Positions 8,650-17,125 of a stretch of 64,000 bases of DNA are shown here, piece after piece. Within the stretch, counting starts at the first letter, position 1. Each line of letters begins with the position of its first letter. The stretch comes from Acidobacteriaceae bacterium. Lineage in GTDB: Bacteria; Acidobacteriota; Terriglobia; Terriglobales; Acidobacteriaceae. The stretch lies in assembly GCA_030041045.1 (NCBI GenBank), contig JASHOQ010000026.1, positions 1-64,000 on the forward strand, read 5' to 3'. Made by a program: the position numbers and the translations under genes. The notes under the pieces were generated by a model. That model ran no database searches, was not told where the DNA came from, and saw only the letters and a program-made list of their open reading frames with translations.

Positions 8650-8913
8650 ATGCCGTCATCCGCCTGCACCCACGCCGCCGACCACATCAAGAAAGTCAAG
8701 CCGCATACCAAGGGCTGTGAAGAGTGCCTCAAAATGGGAGACAGCTGGGTCCATCTCCGCATGTGCCTTGAGTGCGGCCACGTCGGCTGCTGCGACTCCT
8801 CGAAGAACCGCCACGCCCGCGCCCACTTCCACGCAACCAACCACCCCATCATTCAATCTGCCGAGCGCGGCGAAGACTGGCGCTGGTGCTACATCGACGA
8901 AGTGTATCTATAG
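8650..8913 (+). CDS. Stand-alone UBP-type zinc-finger protein
   Basis: An 87-residue protein that consists almost entirely of a ZnF-UBP domain. The metal ligands are visible: C6 and H8 in ACTHAADH, CEEC (residues 23-26), CLECGHVGCC (38-47), HARAHFHATNHP (54-65), and the final tryptophans in DWRWCYIDEVYL that pack the pocket. In eukaryotes this domain binds the free C-terminal diglycine of ubiquitin. Bacterial single-domain versions are annotated but their ligand is not established. A GGAGGT site 7 bases upstream supports the start. It is monocistronic and faces the PhnB-like gene. Confidence 0.88.
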   Translation: MPSSACTHAADHIKKVKPHTKGCEECLKMGDSWVHLRMCLECGHVGCCDSSKNRHARAHFHATNHPIIQSAERGEDWRWCYIDEVYL

Positions 8914-8926
8914 CTCCTCGCGACGC

Positions 8927-9397
8927 TCACTCCTCAGCCGCGCGCTCCAGCGCTGCAATATCCAGCTTCTTCATCTGCATCATCGCCGCCATGGCCTTCG
9001 GGTTGCTGATCAACTCCATGATCCCATCCGGCACAACCTGCCAGCACAGCCCGAACCTATCCTTCAGCCAGCCGCATGCAATCTCGCTTCCGCCTTCGGT
9101 GAGCTTCGCCCAGTAGAAATCGATCTCCTCCTGCGTGTCGCAGCGCACAAAAAACGAAATCGACTCGTTAAATTTGTATTCCGGACCGCCGTTCAGAGCC
9201 ACGAACCGCTGCCCATCGAGCTCAAAAGTGATGGTGAGAATAGCGCCCTCAGGCACGCTGGTCTGGCACGGTGAACGAAGCTCCTCGAGGCGGCGCGAGT
9301 TTTTGAACACGCTGAGATAAAAATCGACAGCCTCTTCCGCGTTTCCGTCGAACCACAAAAACGGCGTGATGCGGGGAATTCGTTCGAGTGCGCTCAT
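8927..9397 (-). CDS. PhnB-like VOC protein (3-demethylubiquinone-9 3-methyltransferase-type domain)
   Basis: 156 residues: RITPFLWFDGNAEEAVDFYL, EGAILTITFELDGQRFVALN, SISFFVRCDTQEEIDFYWAK, CGWLKDRFGLCWQVVPDGIM and a C-terminal LISNPKAMAAMMQMKKLDI. The pattern is that of the PhnB/3-dmu-9_3-mt family. ATG 9397 with AAGGGTGA upstream is chosen over the longer frame to 9466, which adds a proline-rich tail. It is divergent from the HxlR regulator across a perfect palindrome, so it may belong to the HxlR regulon. The substrate is unknown. Confidence 0.87.
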   Translation of the reverse strand: MSALERIPRITPFLWFDGNAEEAVDFYLSVFKNSRRLEELRSPCQTSVPEGAILTITFELDGQRFVALNGGPEYKFNESISFFVRCDTQEEIDFYWAKLTEGGSEIACGWLKDRFGLCWQVVPDGIMELISNPKAMAAMMQMKKLDIAALERAAEE

Positions 9398-9491
9398 GGG
9401 CAAATCACCCTTAATTGAATTGTGCCCGCGTCCGCGCCCCACGCGGTCCGGAGCAGGCGGCGACAAGCAGCATCCTTGTTATCATTTGTCG

Positions 9492-9506
9492 CTTGCATGA
9501 TGCAAG
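9492..9506. promoter_or_regulatory. Candidate HxlR operator
   Basis: A perfect 15-base palindrome CTTGCAT-g-ATGCAAG lies in the 130-base divergent region, 21 bases before the HxlR start codon and 94 bases from the PhnB-like start. HxlR proteins bind short dyads beside their own genes, so an autoregulatory role is likely. Confidence 0.55.
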
Positions 9507-9527
9507 TTAATTGACTACGCTTGCTCC

Positions 9528-10037
9528 GTGGCCCGCAAATCCACTGCGAACCCCATCCCGGCGCCGCGCTCCGGCTGCCCCCTCAGCTGCGCACTCGATC
9601 TTCTTGGCGACCGCTGGTCCCTGCTTCTCATCCGTGACATGATGGTGCGCGGCCTGAGCACCTTCCGCCAGTTTCAGAACTCCGGTGAGGGCATCGCCAC
9701 CAACATTCTTTCAAGCCGCCTCCGAAGCCTCGAAGCCGGCGGCATCGTGCAGGCCGAGCCCTCCGCCGACGACGGCCGCAGCATCCGCTACCGGCTCACC
9801 GAAAAGGGCATTGCTCTCGCGCCGGTCCTGTTCGAGCTGCTCATCTGGGGCGCGCATCACGGTGAGTCCGGCGCTCCCTGCGCCACCATTGACCACCTGG
9901 AAAAGAATCGCGCCGCGGTGCTCGCTGAAGCCCTTCGCCGCTGGAAGGAACGCGATCCCGAACCCCTCATTCCCCCCTTCGGCCCTGCCGGAAGAAACGC
10001 AAGACTCAACCTTACGAAAGGAAAATTGCCATCATGA
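9528..10037 (+). CDS. HxlR-family transcriptional regulator
   Basis: 169 residues starting at GTG. The HxlR signature is clear: CPLSCALDLLGDRWSLLLIR, GLSTFRQFQNSGEGIATNIL, SSRLRSLEAGGIVQAEPS and GRSIRYRLTEKGIALAPVL, a winged helix with the cysteine near the N-terminus that redox- or aldehyde-sensing members use. The C-terminal 50 residues vary. The gene is translationally coupled (ATGA overlap) to the next VOC gene, and another VOC gene is divergent, so it probably controls both from the palindrome at 9492-9506. Confidence 0.92.
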   Translation: MARKSTANPIPAPRSGCPLSCALDLLGDRWSLLLIRDMMVRGLSTFRQFQNSGEGIATNILSSRLRSLEAGGIVQAEPSADDGRSIRYRLTEKGIALAPVLFELLIWGAHHGESGAPCATIDHLEKNRAAVLAEALRRWKERDPEPLIPPFGPAGRNARLNLTKGKLPS

Positions 10038-10459
10038 ATGTCACCGCCTATCTCAACTTCCCCGGCAAATGCCGCGAGGCTCTCGCATTCTACGAGAAGC
10101 ATCTCGGCGCCAAGACCATGGTCATCTCCACCTTCGACCAGATGCCGGGAGATCAGAATCTCCCTCCCGGCTTCGACCGGAACGGCGTCATGCACGCGCG
10201 CTTCACCCTCGGCGAAACGCTGATCATGGCCAGCGACGGACCACCCGGACGCGTCGAGCCGATGCGCAGCGCCTACCTCTGCCTCTCGGTCAACAGCAAT
10301 GATGAGGCGGAGCGCATTTATAAGGTCCTCGCCGAGGGCGGCGAGGTCTTCATGGCCATGAACGAGACCTTCTTCGCCCACCGCTTCGGACAGTTACGCG
10401 ACAAGTTCGGCGTCAACTGGATGGTCATCCACGAAAAACCCATGCCCGCCCGCGGCTGA
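10034..10459 (+). CDS. PhnB-like VOC protein coupled to HxlR
   Basis: 141 residues of the PhnB type: MNVTAYLNFPGKCREALAFY, MHARFTLGETLIMASDGPPG, YLCLSVNSNDEAERIYKVLA and FGQLRDKFGVNWMVIHEKP. The start codon overlaps the HxlR stop by four bases. The gene product is a likely small-molecule-binding or detoxification protein, but no reaction can be assigned. It is a distant relative of the divergent PhnB-like gene at 8927-9397. Confidence 0.88.
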   Translation: MNVTAYLNFPGKCREALAFYEKHLGAKTMVISTFDQMPGDQNLPPGFDRNGVMHARFTLGETLIMASDGPPGRVEPMRSAYLCLSVNSNDEAERIYKVLAEGGEVFMAMNETFFAHRFGQLRDKFGVNWMVIHEKPMPARG

Positions 10460-10491
10460 AACAATCTCTGACCCGCACGAAAAATGGGTGT

Positions 10492-10589
10492 CCCATCCTG
10501 ACCGCGCTTTTTGCGGTTAGGGTGGGAAAGCACGACCCGCGGCCGCACCGTGCCCCATCCTGTCGCTTTTTCGCTGGCGACAGAGTGGG
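10492..10589. repeat. Two hairpin repeats with variable inner stems (copies 2 and 3)
   Basis: Copy 2 (10492-10526) has arms CCCATCC / GGGTGGG, inner stem TGACCGC / GCGGTTA. Copy 3 (10554-10589) has arms CCCATCC / GAGTGGG and inner stem TGTCGC / GCGACA. The flank CCCGCGGCCGCACC is shared with the copy near 1290. They begin a 614-base gap (10460-11073); the remainder of that gap, rich in GCGC, shows no gene that I can support. Confidence 0.6.
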
Positions 10590-11073
10590 CGTCGCTGCGC
10601 CAGACGCGAATGTTCGCTTATAGGGTTAGGATCCGCGCCGGAACGTGCGCTCCCGCGGTTGCGGAATTGCGCCAATGTTCGCCCGGATGGTTGCATTGCG
10701 CGGAGAGATGCACCGCGGGAGCACCCAATTTTGCGCAAAGACTGCGGGAAAGGTTGCGCTCCGCGCGCACAGGCCGCTCAGAATTTCCCACAGAGACGGC
10801 AGTTGTGCTGAATTGCGTGTCTGTTGCGTGCGTTTGAGGCCGTTTTCGGCGTGGTTTTCGTGACATTGCGCGCCCATGCTTCCTGGTCCTCGCAGAGTGC
10901 GCGAAGGATGGAGACCCCTTCAGATCACTGCCGGGGAATGAGCGGGGCGGCCCGCTCCAACTTTCCCTCCGGGAACCACGTCTATGGAGTGTGGGGACGA
11001 CGACCCTGAATGCGGTCGCGCAACCTGACCGATGGGGAGCCGCACCGGCCGCCGGGCCCACGAGGTCTCCTCC

Positions 11074-12852
11074 ATGAAAATAGGCATTTCTCCCGTCTTG
11101 CATTTCTGCCTGGTTCCCTTGGCGTTCCTCGCGGCGCCTTTTTCTGCCAGAGGTGAAACCTTTGATGGCTTCGTTACCCGGGTGGTTGCGCCGTCGGATT
11201 TTTACCTTGGCCCGCTGCATGTTGTGATGGATGGCAAAACGATATGCCGGCGGGAACCTCTCGATGCGGAAATCGAGGTGGAACGCAAGCCTCATCAGTT
11301 CTTCAATGCGCCGAGCTTTTTTGCGCTGAAGGGTGATCCGGATTCGGAAGGCAAGGCTGCCGTTGCCTGCGAAAGTGTGGGGCTGACCGTTGGATCTCAT
11401 GTACAGATCGCGGGAGACGCCACGGGCCCGGATGGGTCGCTGCTCGCCGCCCGGGCCACCTTCTATCAAGTCGATATCCGTCAGGAAATCGCTCAGGGTA
11501 ATCTCGACGAAGAATGGGACGGCGGGGCGCTCCTCGAGGAGCAGCCGCAGGTTAGGCAAACGGCCAAAGGATGGACGGGAACAATTTGGCTCAACGGCTA
11601 TCCCATGGCAATCGCGCCCGATACAAAGCTGCTCTCCGCGGCGAGCGGGTCGCGCCTGAGCAATCAGCAGTTCGGAGGCTTCTTCGCGATGTTTTCGTCT
11701 TCCCACTGGGGCGTTATGCCCCCGCAGGACCCTGCATCCGCACCTCCGTTCAGCGCTTCTTTGCTTCAGCCCGATACCTGGGCCGAATACCACGGTGCCG
11801 AGCCGGTCGACGATGGGCCCGCCGGCGAGGGCGACGACAGCGGCATCGTGCATCCCGCAAACCAAAGTGCTGCTCCGGCAGACGATGACGAATCTCTTTG
11901 GCGGGTTCGGCTATGGCCGAACCAACCCGGTGCGGACGAGAAGAGATTCCTTGCGCGTTTTTCTCCCGCGGTTCGGGAACCTGATTATGCGCATCGCATC
12001 CCGGGCGCCATCGGGTTTGATCAACGGCTCCAGGCGAAGAACTTGGAAATTCTGCCGGACCAAGGTGTCCAGGAATATGTAGCCAATGTCGGGAGATCGC
12101 TTGTGCCCGAGTATCAAAGGGTCCTGCCGGACCGCAACGAGGACAAGGTCCGCTTTCGCTTTTATGTTGTTCACGGTGAGCGGCCCCTCTGGAATGACGA
12201 AATGGACCTCCCGGGTGCCCTGCAGAGGGTGTCACGAAGGAATTTACAGCAAGGGGTTGCCGCTTATCCGAACGGCGTAGTCGTGATCCCAGACACCATG
12301 CTGGCCGGGATTGCGAATGAAGCGCAGTTGGCAACCATTCTTTCCTCCGCCATCGCTTCGGTCCTGCAGAAGCAAACATTCATAATCAAAGGCTCCAATC
12401 CGGCCTCAAGGCCAACTTGCGGGCATTGCCCAGACCTTTCCGACGAACTTCTCGCCCTCTCAATGCATGCGCAGGCGTTGCGGGTCGGCATCCGTCAGAT
12501 GTATCTGGCGGGCTTTGACATTCGCGAAGCGCCGTTTGCCTGGGCGGCAGCTGCGGGGAAGCCGTTGAAGAACCCGATCATCGACTCACCCGGCACCGAA
12601 GAACAAATCCCGTGGTATACCGCCTACGCCTTCCATTACATCAGCCAGTTCTACTCTGAGGTGAACTACGGCAAGCTGAAGCGCGGTGAGGCCGAGTACG
12701 CGCAGTTCCTGGTCGAATTGCGCATTGCCGATCCCGCGGCGTTCGAGCACGGAAGTAAGGCGTCATCTTGCCCCTCTTCGCAAAGAACGCAAAGGATGGG
12801 GCAACCTGCCCGCAAGGCTGCCGCTCTTCAATCCATGACCACCGACAACTGA
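11074..12852 (+). CDS. Exported M48-peptidase-like protein without the HExxH zinc motif
   Basis: 592 residues from ATG 11074 (the frame opens at 11032), with signal peptide MKIGISPVLHFCLVPLAFLA...FSARGE. The N-terminal third (ETFDGFVTRVVAP, VGSHVQIAGDATGPDGSLLA) resembles OB/DUF5666-type domains. The second half follows the M48 layout: VGRSLVPEYQRVLPDRNEDK, VRFRFYVVHGER, then AAYPNGVVVIPDTMLAGIAN, EAQLATILSSAIASVLQKQ. In active M48 enzymes the helix after ILAH/ILSH carries HExxH; here it reads SSAIAS. A later glutamate ligand region is not obvious either. The product is probably a non-catalytic homologue of BepA/YfgC-type envelope proteins. It ends close to and converges with DUF503. Confidence 0.72.
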   Translation: MKIGISPVLHFCLVPLAFLAAPFSARGETFDGFVTRVVAPSDFYLGPLHVVMDGKTICRREPLDAEIEVERKPHQFFNAPSFFALKGDPDSEGKAAVACESVGLTVGSHVQIAGDATGPDGSLLAARATFYQVDIRQEIAQGNLDEEWDGGALLEEQPQVRQTAKGWTGTIWLNGYPMAIAPDTKLLSAASGSRLSNQQFGGFFAMFSSSHWGVMPPQDPASAPPFSASLLQPDTWAEYHGAEPVDDGPAGEGDDSGIVHPANQSAAPADDDESLWRVRLWPNQPGADEKRFLARFSPAVREPDYAHRIPGAIGFDQRLQAKNLEILPDQGVQEYVANVGRSLVPEYQRVLPDRNEDKVRFRFYVVHGERPLWNDEMDLPGALQRVSRRNLQQGVAAYPNGVVVIPDTMLAGIANEAQLATILSSAIASVLQKQTFIIKGSNPASRPTCGHCPDLSDELLALSMHAQALRVGIRQMYLAGFDIREAPFAWAAAAGKPLKNPIIDSPGTEEQIPWYTAYAFHYISQFYSEVNYGKLKRGEAEYAQFLVELRIADPAAFEHGSKASSCPSSQRTQRMGQPARKAAALQSMTTDN

Positions 12853-12880
12853 TCCCTGACCCCTGATCCCTGTCCACAGC

Positions 12881-13177
12881 TCACTGTTCCATGTAGTCCC
12901 AGAACGAGTCGGCCAGCTCCGCGCCCAGCTCGTTGGTCATGCGCCGCGCCACCCGCTCCACTTCTTCCATTAGTTTATGCAGATAATCCCGCGAGCTGGA
13001 AACGGCCGCGACCCCGATGGTGGCCGACTGCCACGTCACCGCCCCATCCAGCTCGGCCACGGAAACATTGAAGCTCTGCCGTAACTGGTCCTTGAGCGAG
13101 CGCACCACCTGCCGCCGGTCTTTGAGAGACTGCGCGTGCTCGATGCGCAATTCGAGCGTGAGTTGAGCCACAGCCAT
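12881..13177 (-). CDS. DUF503 (YlxP-like) protein
   Basis: 98 residues, the usual family length: AVAQLTLELRIEHAQSLKDR, RQVVRSLKDQLRQSFNVSVA, ELDGAVTWQSATIGVAAVSS. The family is a small alpha/beta fold often found near ribosome-maturation genes, and its function is not settled. It stands apart from those genes here. The start is at the first ATG, which gives the conserved N-terminal beta-strand. Confidence 0.9.
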   Translation of the reverse strand: MAVAQLTLELRIEHAQSLKDRRQVVRSLKDQLRQSFNVSVAELDGAVTWQSATIGVAAVSSSRDYLHKLMEEVERVARRMTNELGAELADSFWDYMEQ

Positions 13178-13343
13178 GGCAAACAGAGGGGAGGATCACC
13201 GCCAGTGTAAGGCGGATTCCGCTCGCCCGGCAGCAAAATTCTCGCCGGGCCGGCTCGTTCCATGGGCAGGCGAGCCAAGGTATCGAGGCCGCGCAGTCGC
13301 TGAATTCGCCTCTTCTGAACCCTGCCGCGAGAGTTCCGAGGTG

Positions 13344-14600
13344 CTATTCCCGCCGTATCAAGCGGTCATAGACCCAGAGGAGCCCCGCCGTGGCCACGCC
13401 CACGCCAGTGACCGACCACCAGATGAGCGCCGGCTGATGGAGAACTTCACCGAAGTGATGAATCAGCAACCCGCCCAACCATCCGCCCACGAGCGATCCG
13501 ATCCCAATGGGCACGAAGGCAAACCCCATGTAGGTTCCTTGCTGGCCTGAGGGCGCGAGACGAGAGATGTACTCGTAGTAGCGCGGTTGCTGCGTGATTT
13601 CTCCGATGGCCACGACGACGAGCGTGGCCACGGCCATGATGACGCTGGGATGCACGATGAGCAGGAGCCAGGCCAGGCCTGAGATCAGGCAACCCAGCGT
13701 AATGCCGCGAAACGAAGGCATTTTCTGCGTGAGAAGACTGACCGCCATCTGCAGCGCGATCACCGTCACGGCGTCGGACATGAGCAGCATTTCCGTGTTG
13801 CTCTTGGGGTTCACGTACTCGTGGATATAGAGGGGCAGGATGATGAACTGCTGCCAGAAGGCGATGTAGTAGCCCGAGAAAATGACCAGGAACAGCATGA
13901 AGCGCCAGTTCAATACGACGGTGAGAAAGTTCCTGGCCACCTGGCCGAGGCTCTCGGTCTGCGCCTCGTCTGCACGGCGAGGCTCCTTGAACAGCAGCAA
14001 CACGGCAAAGAACATGACGAAGACGCTCAGGGCCGCCATGTCGAAGACTTTCTCCACGCTGAGATGCTGGTGCACCCATCCAGCCAGAAACGGCCCCGCG
14101 GCGCCGCCGATGTTGACCAAGGTGTAGTAAATGGAGTAGCCAATCGACCGCACGTTTGCGTTGGAGGCGCGCGCCGTGGTGCCGACGACGGAGGGCTTGA
14201 CCAGGGCAATGCCCAGGGCCGGAAGCATCAGGATCAGCGTTACGAGCACCACCAGGGGCATGGCCTCGCGAACCGGAGCGAGCCACGGCGAACTGACGGA
14301 GCCGAGCAGGAAGTAAGACGTGGCCAGGATCAGGTAAGCCAGCGAGAGAGCGCGACGAAAGCCCATGCGGTCCGCAAGAGCTCCGCCGAACGCTGCTAGA
14401 AACCACACCAGCCCGCCAAACAACCCGGCGAGATTGGCGGCCCGCTCGACGCCGAAGTTCAGGCTCTCATGCAGATAGCGGGGCAGCGAGGCAAAGGCCG
14501 CGTAATACGACAGCCGCTCAAAGAGCTCGCTGATGTTGGCAACCCAGAAGGGGCGCTCAAATCCGGTGCGAATTTCGTGGAGACGTTTGGAAAAGGTCAA
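13344..14600 (-). CDS. Major facilitator superfamily transporter
   Basis: The open frame runs from 14978, but its first 126 residues look non-coding (proline/glycine/serine mix). TTG 14600, with AGGGG upstream, gives TFSKRLHEIRTGFERPFWVA and a 418-residue protein, which is preferred. About twelve membrane helices are visible, with the cytoplasmic loop 2-3 motif GGALADRMGFRRALSLAYLI. The NISELFERLSYYAAFASLPR segment resembles the ERFxYYG signature of POT/PTR peptide transporters, so peptides or a related substrate are possible. It sits alone upstream of nothing on its strand; DUF503 lies 166 bases downstream. Confidence 0.82.
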   Translation of the reverse strand: MTFSKRLHEIRTGFERPFWVANISELFERLSYYAAFASLPRYLHESLNFGVERAANLAGLFGGLVWFLAAFGGALADRMGFRRALSLAYLILATSYFLLGSVSSPWLAPVREAMPLVVLVTLILMLPALGIALVKPSVVGTTARASNANVRSIGYSIYYTLVNIGGAAGPFLAGWVHQHLSVEKVFDMAALSVFVMFFAVLLLFKEPRRADEAQTESLGQVARNFLTVVLNWRFMLFLVIFSGYYIAFWQQFIILPLYIHEYVNPKSNTEMLLMSDAVTVIALQMAVSLLTQKMPSFRGITLGCLISGLAWLLLIVHPSVIMAVATLVVVAIGEITQQPRYYEYISRLAPSGQQGTYMGFAFVPIGIGSLVGGWLGGLLIHHFGEVLHQPALIWWSVTGVGVATAGLLWVYDRLIRRE

Positions 14601-14907
14601 GGCGACCCCTGCATTCCAGGGTGAATGGCCGGCAGCACCGGCCGAATCACCACCGGGACTCCCGTACACAGAGCCTGCACTTGCTTCGCACCCCGCTTGC
14701 GCTTCAGGATTTCCCTGGAGCAGTGTACCTGAGCCGCCCACTCCCCGCGCGGCGACCCTCTTTTCCCCCGCGCTGCCCAATCGGCTTGTTCCGCGAGCAG
14801 ATTGAGCCGTTTCCTGCCCGGGCCCTGGTACAGCGGGATCGGAGACGATGGCAAAGTGCGTTGAGGCAAAAAGGTCCTCGGAGACCACTACCGGAGAATC
14901 CCATGGA

Positions 14908-14936
14908 TTGACCCTCTCCGAGACACTTGCTAAACT
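14908..14936 (+). promoter_or_regulatory. Sigma-70-type promoter of tRNA-fMet
   Basis: A -35 box TTGACC (14908-14913), 17-base spacer and -10 box TAAACT (14931-14936) preceded by TGc, an extended -10. Transcription would begin near 14942-14944, at the very 5' end of the tRNA. The remaining stretch 14601-14907 has no gene that I can support. Confidence 0.65.
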
Positions 14937-14941
14937 TGAAA

Positions 14942-15018
<77 letters not shown>

Positions 15019-15048
15019 AATCTTCCCAGAAAACAATTGCTTTATCGG

Positions 15049-15067
15049 AGGCCGCGCGATGCGGCCT
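15049..15067 (+). terminator. Stem-loop after tRNA-fMet
   Basis: Perfect 7-bp stem AGGCCGC / GCGGCCT with loop GCGAT, 30 bases after the tRNA and followed by TTACTGTCTTT. The weak T-tract makes it a moderate terminator candidate. Confidence 0.55.
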
Positions 15068-15215
15068 TTACTGTCTTTGCCCGACCGTCCGTATTCTCTC
15101 CGTGATCCCGCCGAAAACGGTGGGGACGTTCGCTTTCGTGCTACGTTCAAATTGCGAGTAGAGTGGAGCGCAACCAAGGTCGTTTAGGCGACCCGTTCTC
15201 AGAGTTCACCGCATT

Positions 15216-17006
15216 CTATGTGGGCTCTTCTACCTTTACGATCCGATCTACAGTGGACGGCACAAGCCGCTGCACAATTCCGCTCGGCCAGCGAATCTCC
15301 ACATGGTCGATCTTGGCCTCAGCGCCAAGACCAAAATGCGCGCGGCGATCGCTCGAAGACATAAATCCTATACTGGTGGTCACGTGGTTATAGAGCATCC
15401 TGCCGGATTCAGTGGTTACCTTGATGATGGCGCCAATCCCGTCGCAATTGCTCTTGTGTCCCCGCAAATCGAACATGATCCAGTGATTCTTAACTGGTGC
15501 ATTATTCATCAGAATGCGGGGCTTCTGGCCGAGTGAAGTCACGACCAGATCCATGAAGCCGTCATTGTTTAAATCGACAAATGCCGACCCGCGCTGATAG
15601 CCGACAAAAGCAAAATCGGGCCCCATCTTCGCCGTCACATCAATAAATGTCTTGCCGCCTTTATTTTCAAACATGGTGTCGTGTTGCCTGGATGACTCGC
15701 TCAAATTATCCACATCGCCATTGGCAGAGTAGATATCCTTCCAGCCGTCGTTGTTGTAGTCGATGAACCCGATGCTCCATCCGGAAATATTCCGAGTCAG
15801 CGGCCCAAGGTTGGTGGGCCAGGTTACTTCATTGAATGACTTTCCGCCTTCGTTCTTGAAGATGGCAAAGAACTGCCCGGCCAGGTCGTTGTAGACAATG
15901 TCGACCCAGCCGTCATTATCGAAGTCCTTGGCGTCAGAGCCCATGCCCGAGACGGAATCACCCTCCTCGTTATAGGCCACGCCATAGTCAAGGCTACTCT
16001 CCTTGAACGTTCCATTGCCCTGATTGATAAAGAGGAAATTGGGTTCGGTATCGTTGGCGATGAAGATGTCCATGAACCCATCGCCGGTGAAGTCCGCGAT
16101 CGAGATGCCCATCCCTTTGCCAAGAGCTTTTCCAACACCGCTGGCTGCGGTGACATCCTCAAAACGGCCGTGGCCAAGGTTGCGATAGAGCCTCGATTCG
16201 ACGCTTTTGTAGACTGTCGGATCGCAATACTCCTCGACCTTGGTGTCCTTGAAGCATCGCTGATCGGTCTGCGGAGTCCAGGTGGTGTAGTTGGTGACGA
16301 TCAGGTCCAAAAGCCCGTCGTTGTCGAAGTCGAACCATGCCGCACCCACGCTCAGCACATTCTCTGGTTTATGTTCGAGTCCCGATCCCTCGGTAACATC
16401 GGTAAACGTCCCGTCGCCGTTGTTGTGGTAGAGGGCATTCCTGCCCGCATTGCAGATGAAAATATCTTCATGGCCGTCGTTATCGTAGTCCGCAACGGCA
16501 ACACCGAAACAAAAGCCGAGGCCGGCTCCTGTCAGGCCGGCCTTGGCAGTGACGTCTTCAAACGTTCCATCGCCGTTGTTGTGAAGCAGGCAGTTCAAAT
16601 AAGCGGGCGAGGTTTTCTCCAGCTCCGGCAGCTGGGCGCCATTCGTAAAGAACAAGTCCATGAGCCCGTCATTGTTATAGTCGATTGCCGCAACTCCGCC
16701 GCACATCGGCTGAGGAAAATACTTCCTGCCGGTGAAGTCGTTGTTGGTCCGGTAGGCAAACTGCGACTGGCCGGCAACATTGGTAAACCAGAAACATCCA
16801 GCCTTCGACGAATCGGCGTCCGGCGCCCGGCCATCGAGTTGTGTCTGCGCGTGGGGCGATTGCGCTGGAGCAGATAGCGAAGGCGCACGAGCTTCTAATA
16901 AACCCACCCTAGCCGGCAAACCTTGGGGAAGGGCACGCCGAACGGCCAGGCCTGTCAGGCAAGCTGCAATCGAGCCCAGGAAACTTCGCCGCCTCACATC
17001 GTTCAT
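15216..17006 (-). CDS. CRTAC1-family protein: FG-GAP/VCBS propeller with ASPIC/UnbV C-terminus
   Basis: 596 residues. The N-terminus RRRSFLGSIAACLTGLAVRR is a twin-arginine-type signal. Residues 75-520 carry repeated calcium-binding blade motifs (DYNNDGLMDLFFTNG, DYDNDGHEDIFICN, YHNNGDGTFTDVT, DFTGDGFMDIFIAND), giving a seven-blade integrin-like propeller. The C-terminus has the ASPIC/UnbV signature IGFMSSSDRRAHFGLGAEAK. CRTAC1-type proteins are extracellular and thought to bind glycans or proteins; no catalytic role is established. It is the last gene of the receptor-CRTAC1-TPR block, 119 bases after the TPR gene, and duplicates the domain plan of the gene at 17902-19650. Confidence 0.9.
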   Translation of the reverse strand: MNDVRRRSFLGSIAACLTGLAVRRALPQGLPARVGLLEARAPSLSAPAQSPHAQTQLDGRAPDADSSKAGCFWFTNVAGQSQFAYRTNNDFTGRKYFPQPMCGGVAAIDYNNDGLMDLFFTNGAQLPELEKTSPAYLNCLLHNNGDGTFEDVTAKAGLTGAGLGFCFGVAVADYDNDGHEDIFICNAGRNALYHNNGDGTFTDVTEGSGLEHKPENVLSVGAAWFDFDNDGLLDLIVTNYTTWTPQTDQRCFKDTKVEEYCDPTVYKSVESRLYRNLGHGRFEDVTAASGVGKALGKGMGISIADFTGDGFMDIFIANDTEPNFLFINQGNGTFKESSLDYGVAYNEEGDSVSGMGSDAKDFDNDGWVDIVYNDLAGQFFAIFKNEGGKSFNEVTWPTNLGPLTRNISGWSIGFIDYNNDGWKDIYSANGDVDNLSESSRQHDTMFENKGGKTFIDVTAKMGPDFAFVGYQRGSAFVDLNNDGFMDLVVTSLGQKPRILMNNAPVKNHWIMFDLRGHKSNCDGIGAIIKVTTESGRMLYNHVTTSIGFMSSSDRRAHFGLGAEAKIDHVEIRWPSGIVQRLVPSTVDRIVKVEEPT

Positions 17007-17125
17007 TTCCGCTAATCACTCCCGGAGGCCCTGCCATTCACTTTTCATGCAGCAAGGCAGCTTCCGTTCGATCCCTGCCGCGATTCTTCTTACCTTGATC
17101 GCGGCGTACTTTGGCGAAAAACAGC

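Noticed and set aside
10618..11865. 415-codon minus-strand open frame
   Set aside because: It overlaps the well-supported M48-like gene, has no ribosome site and no recognisable motif.
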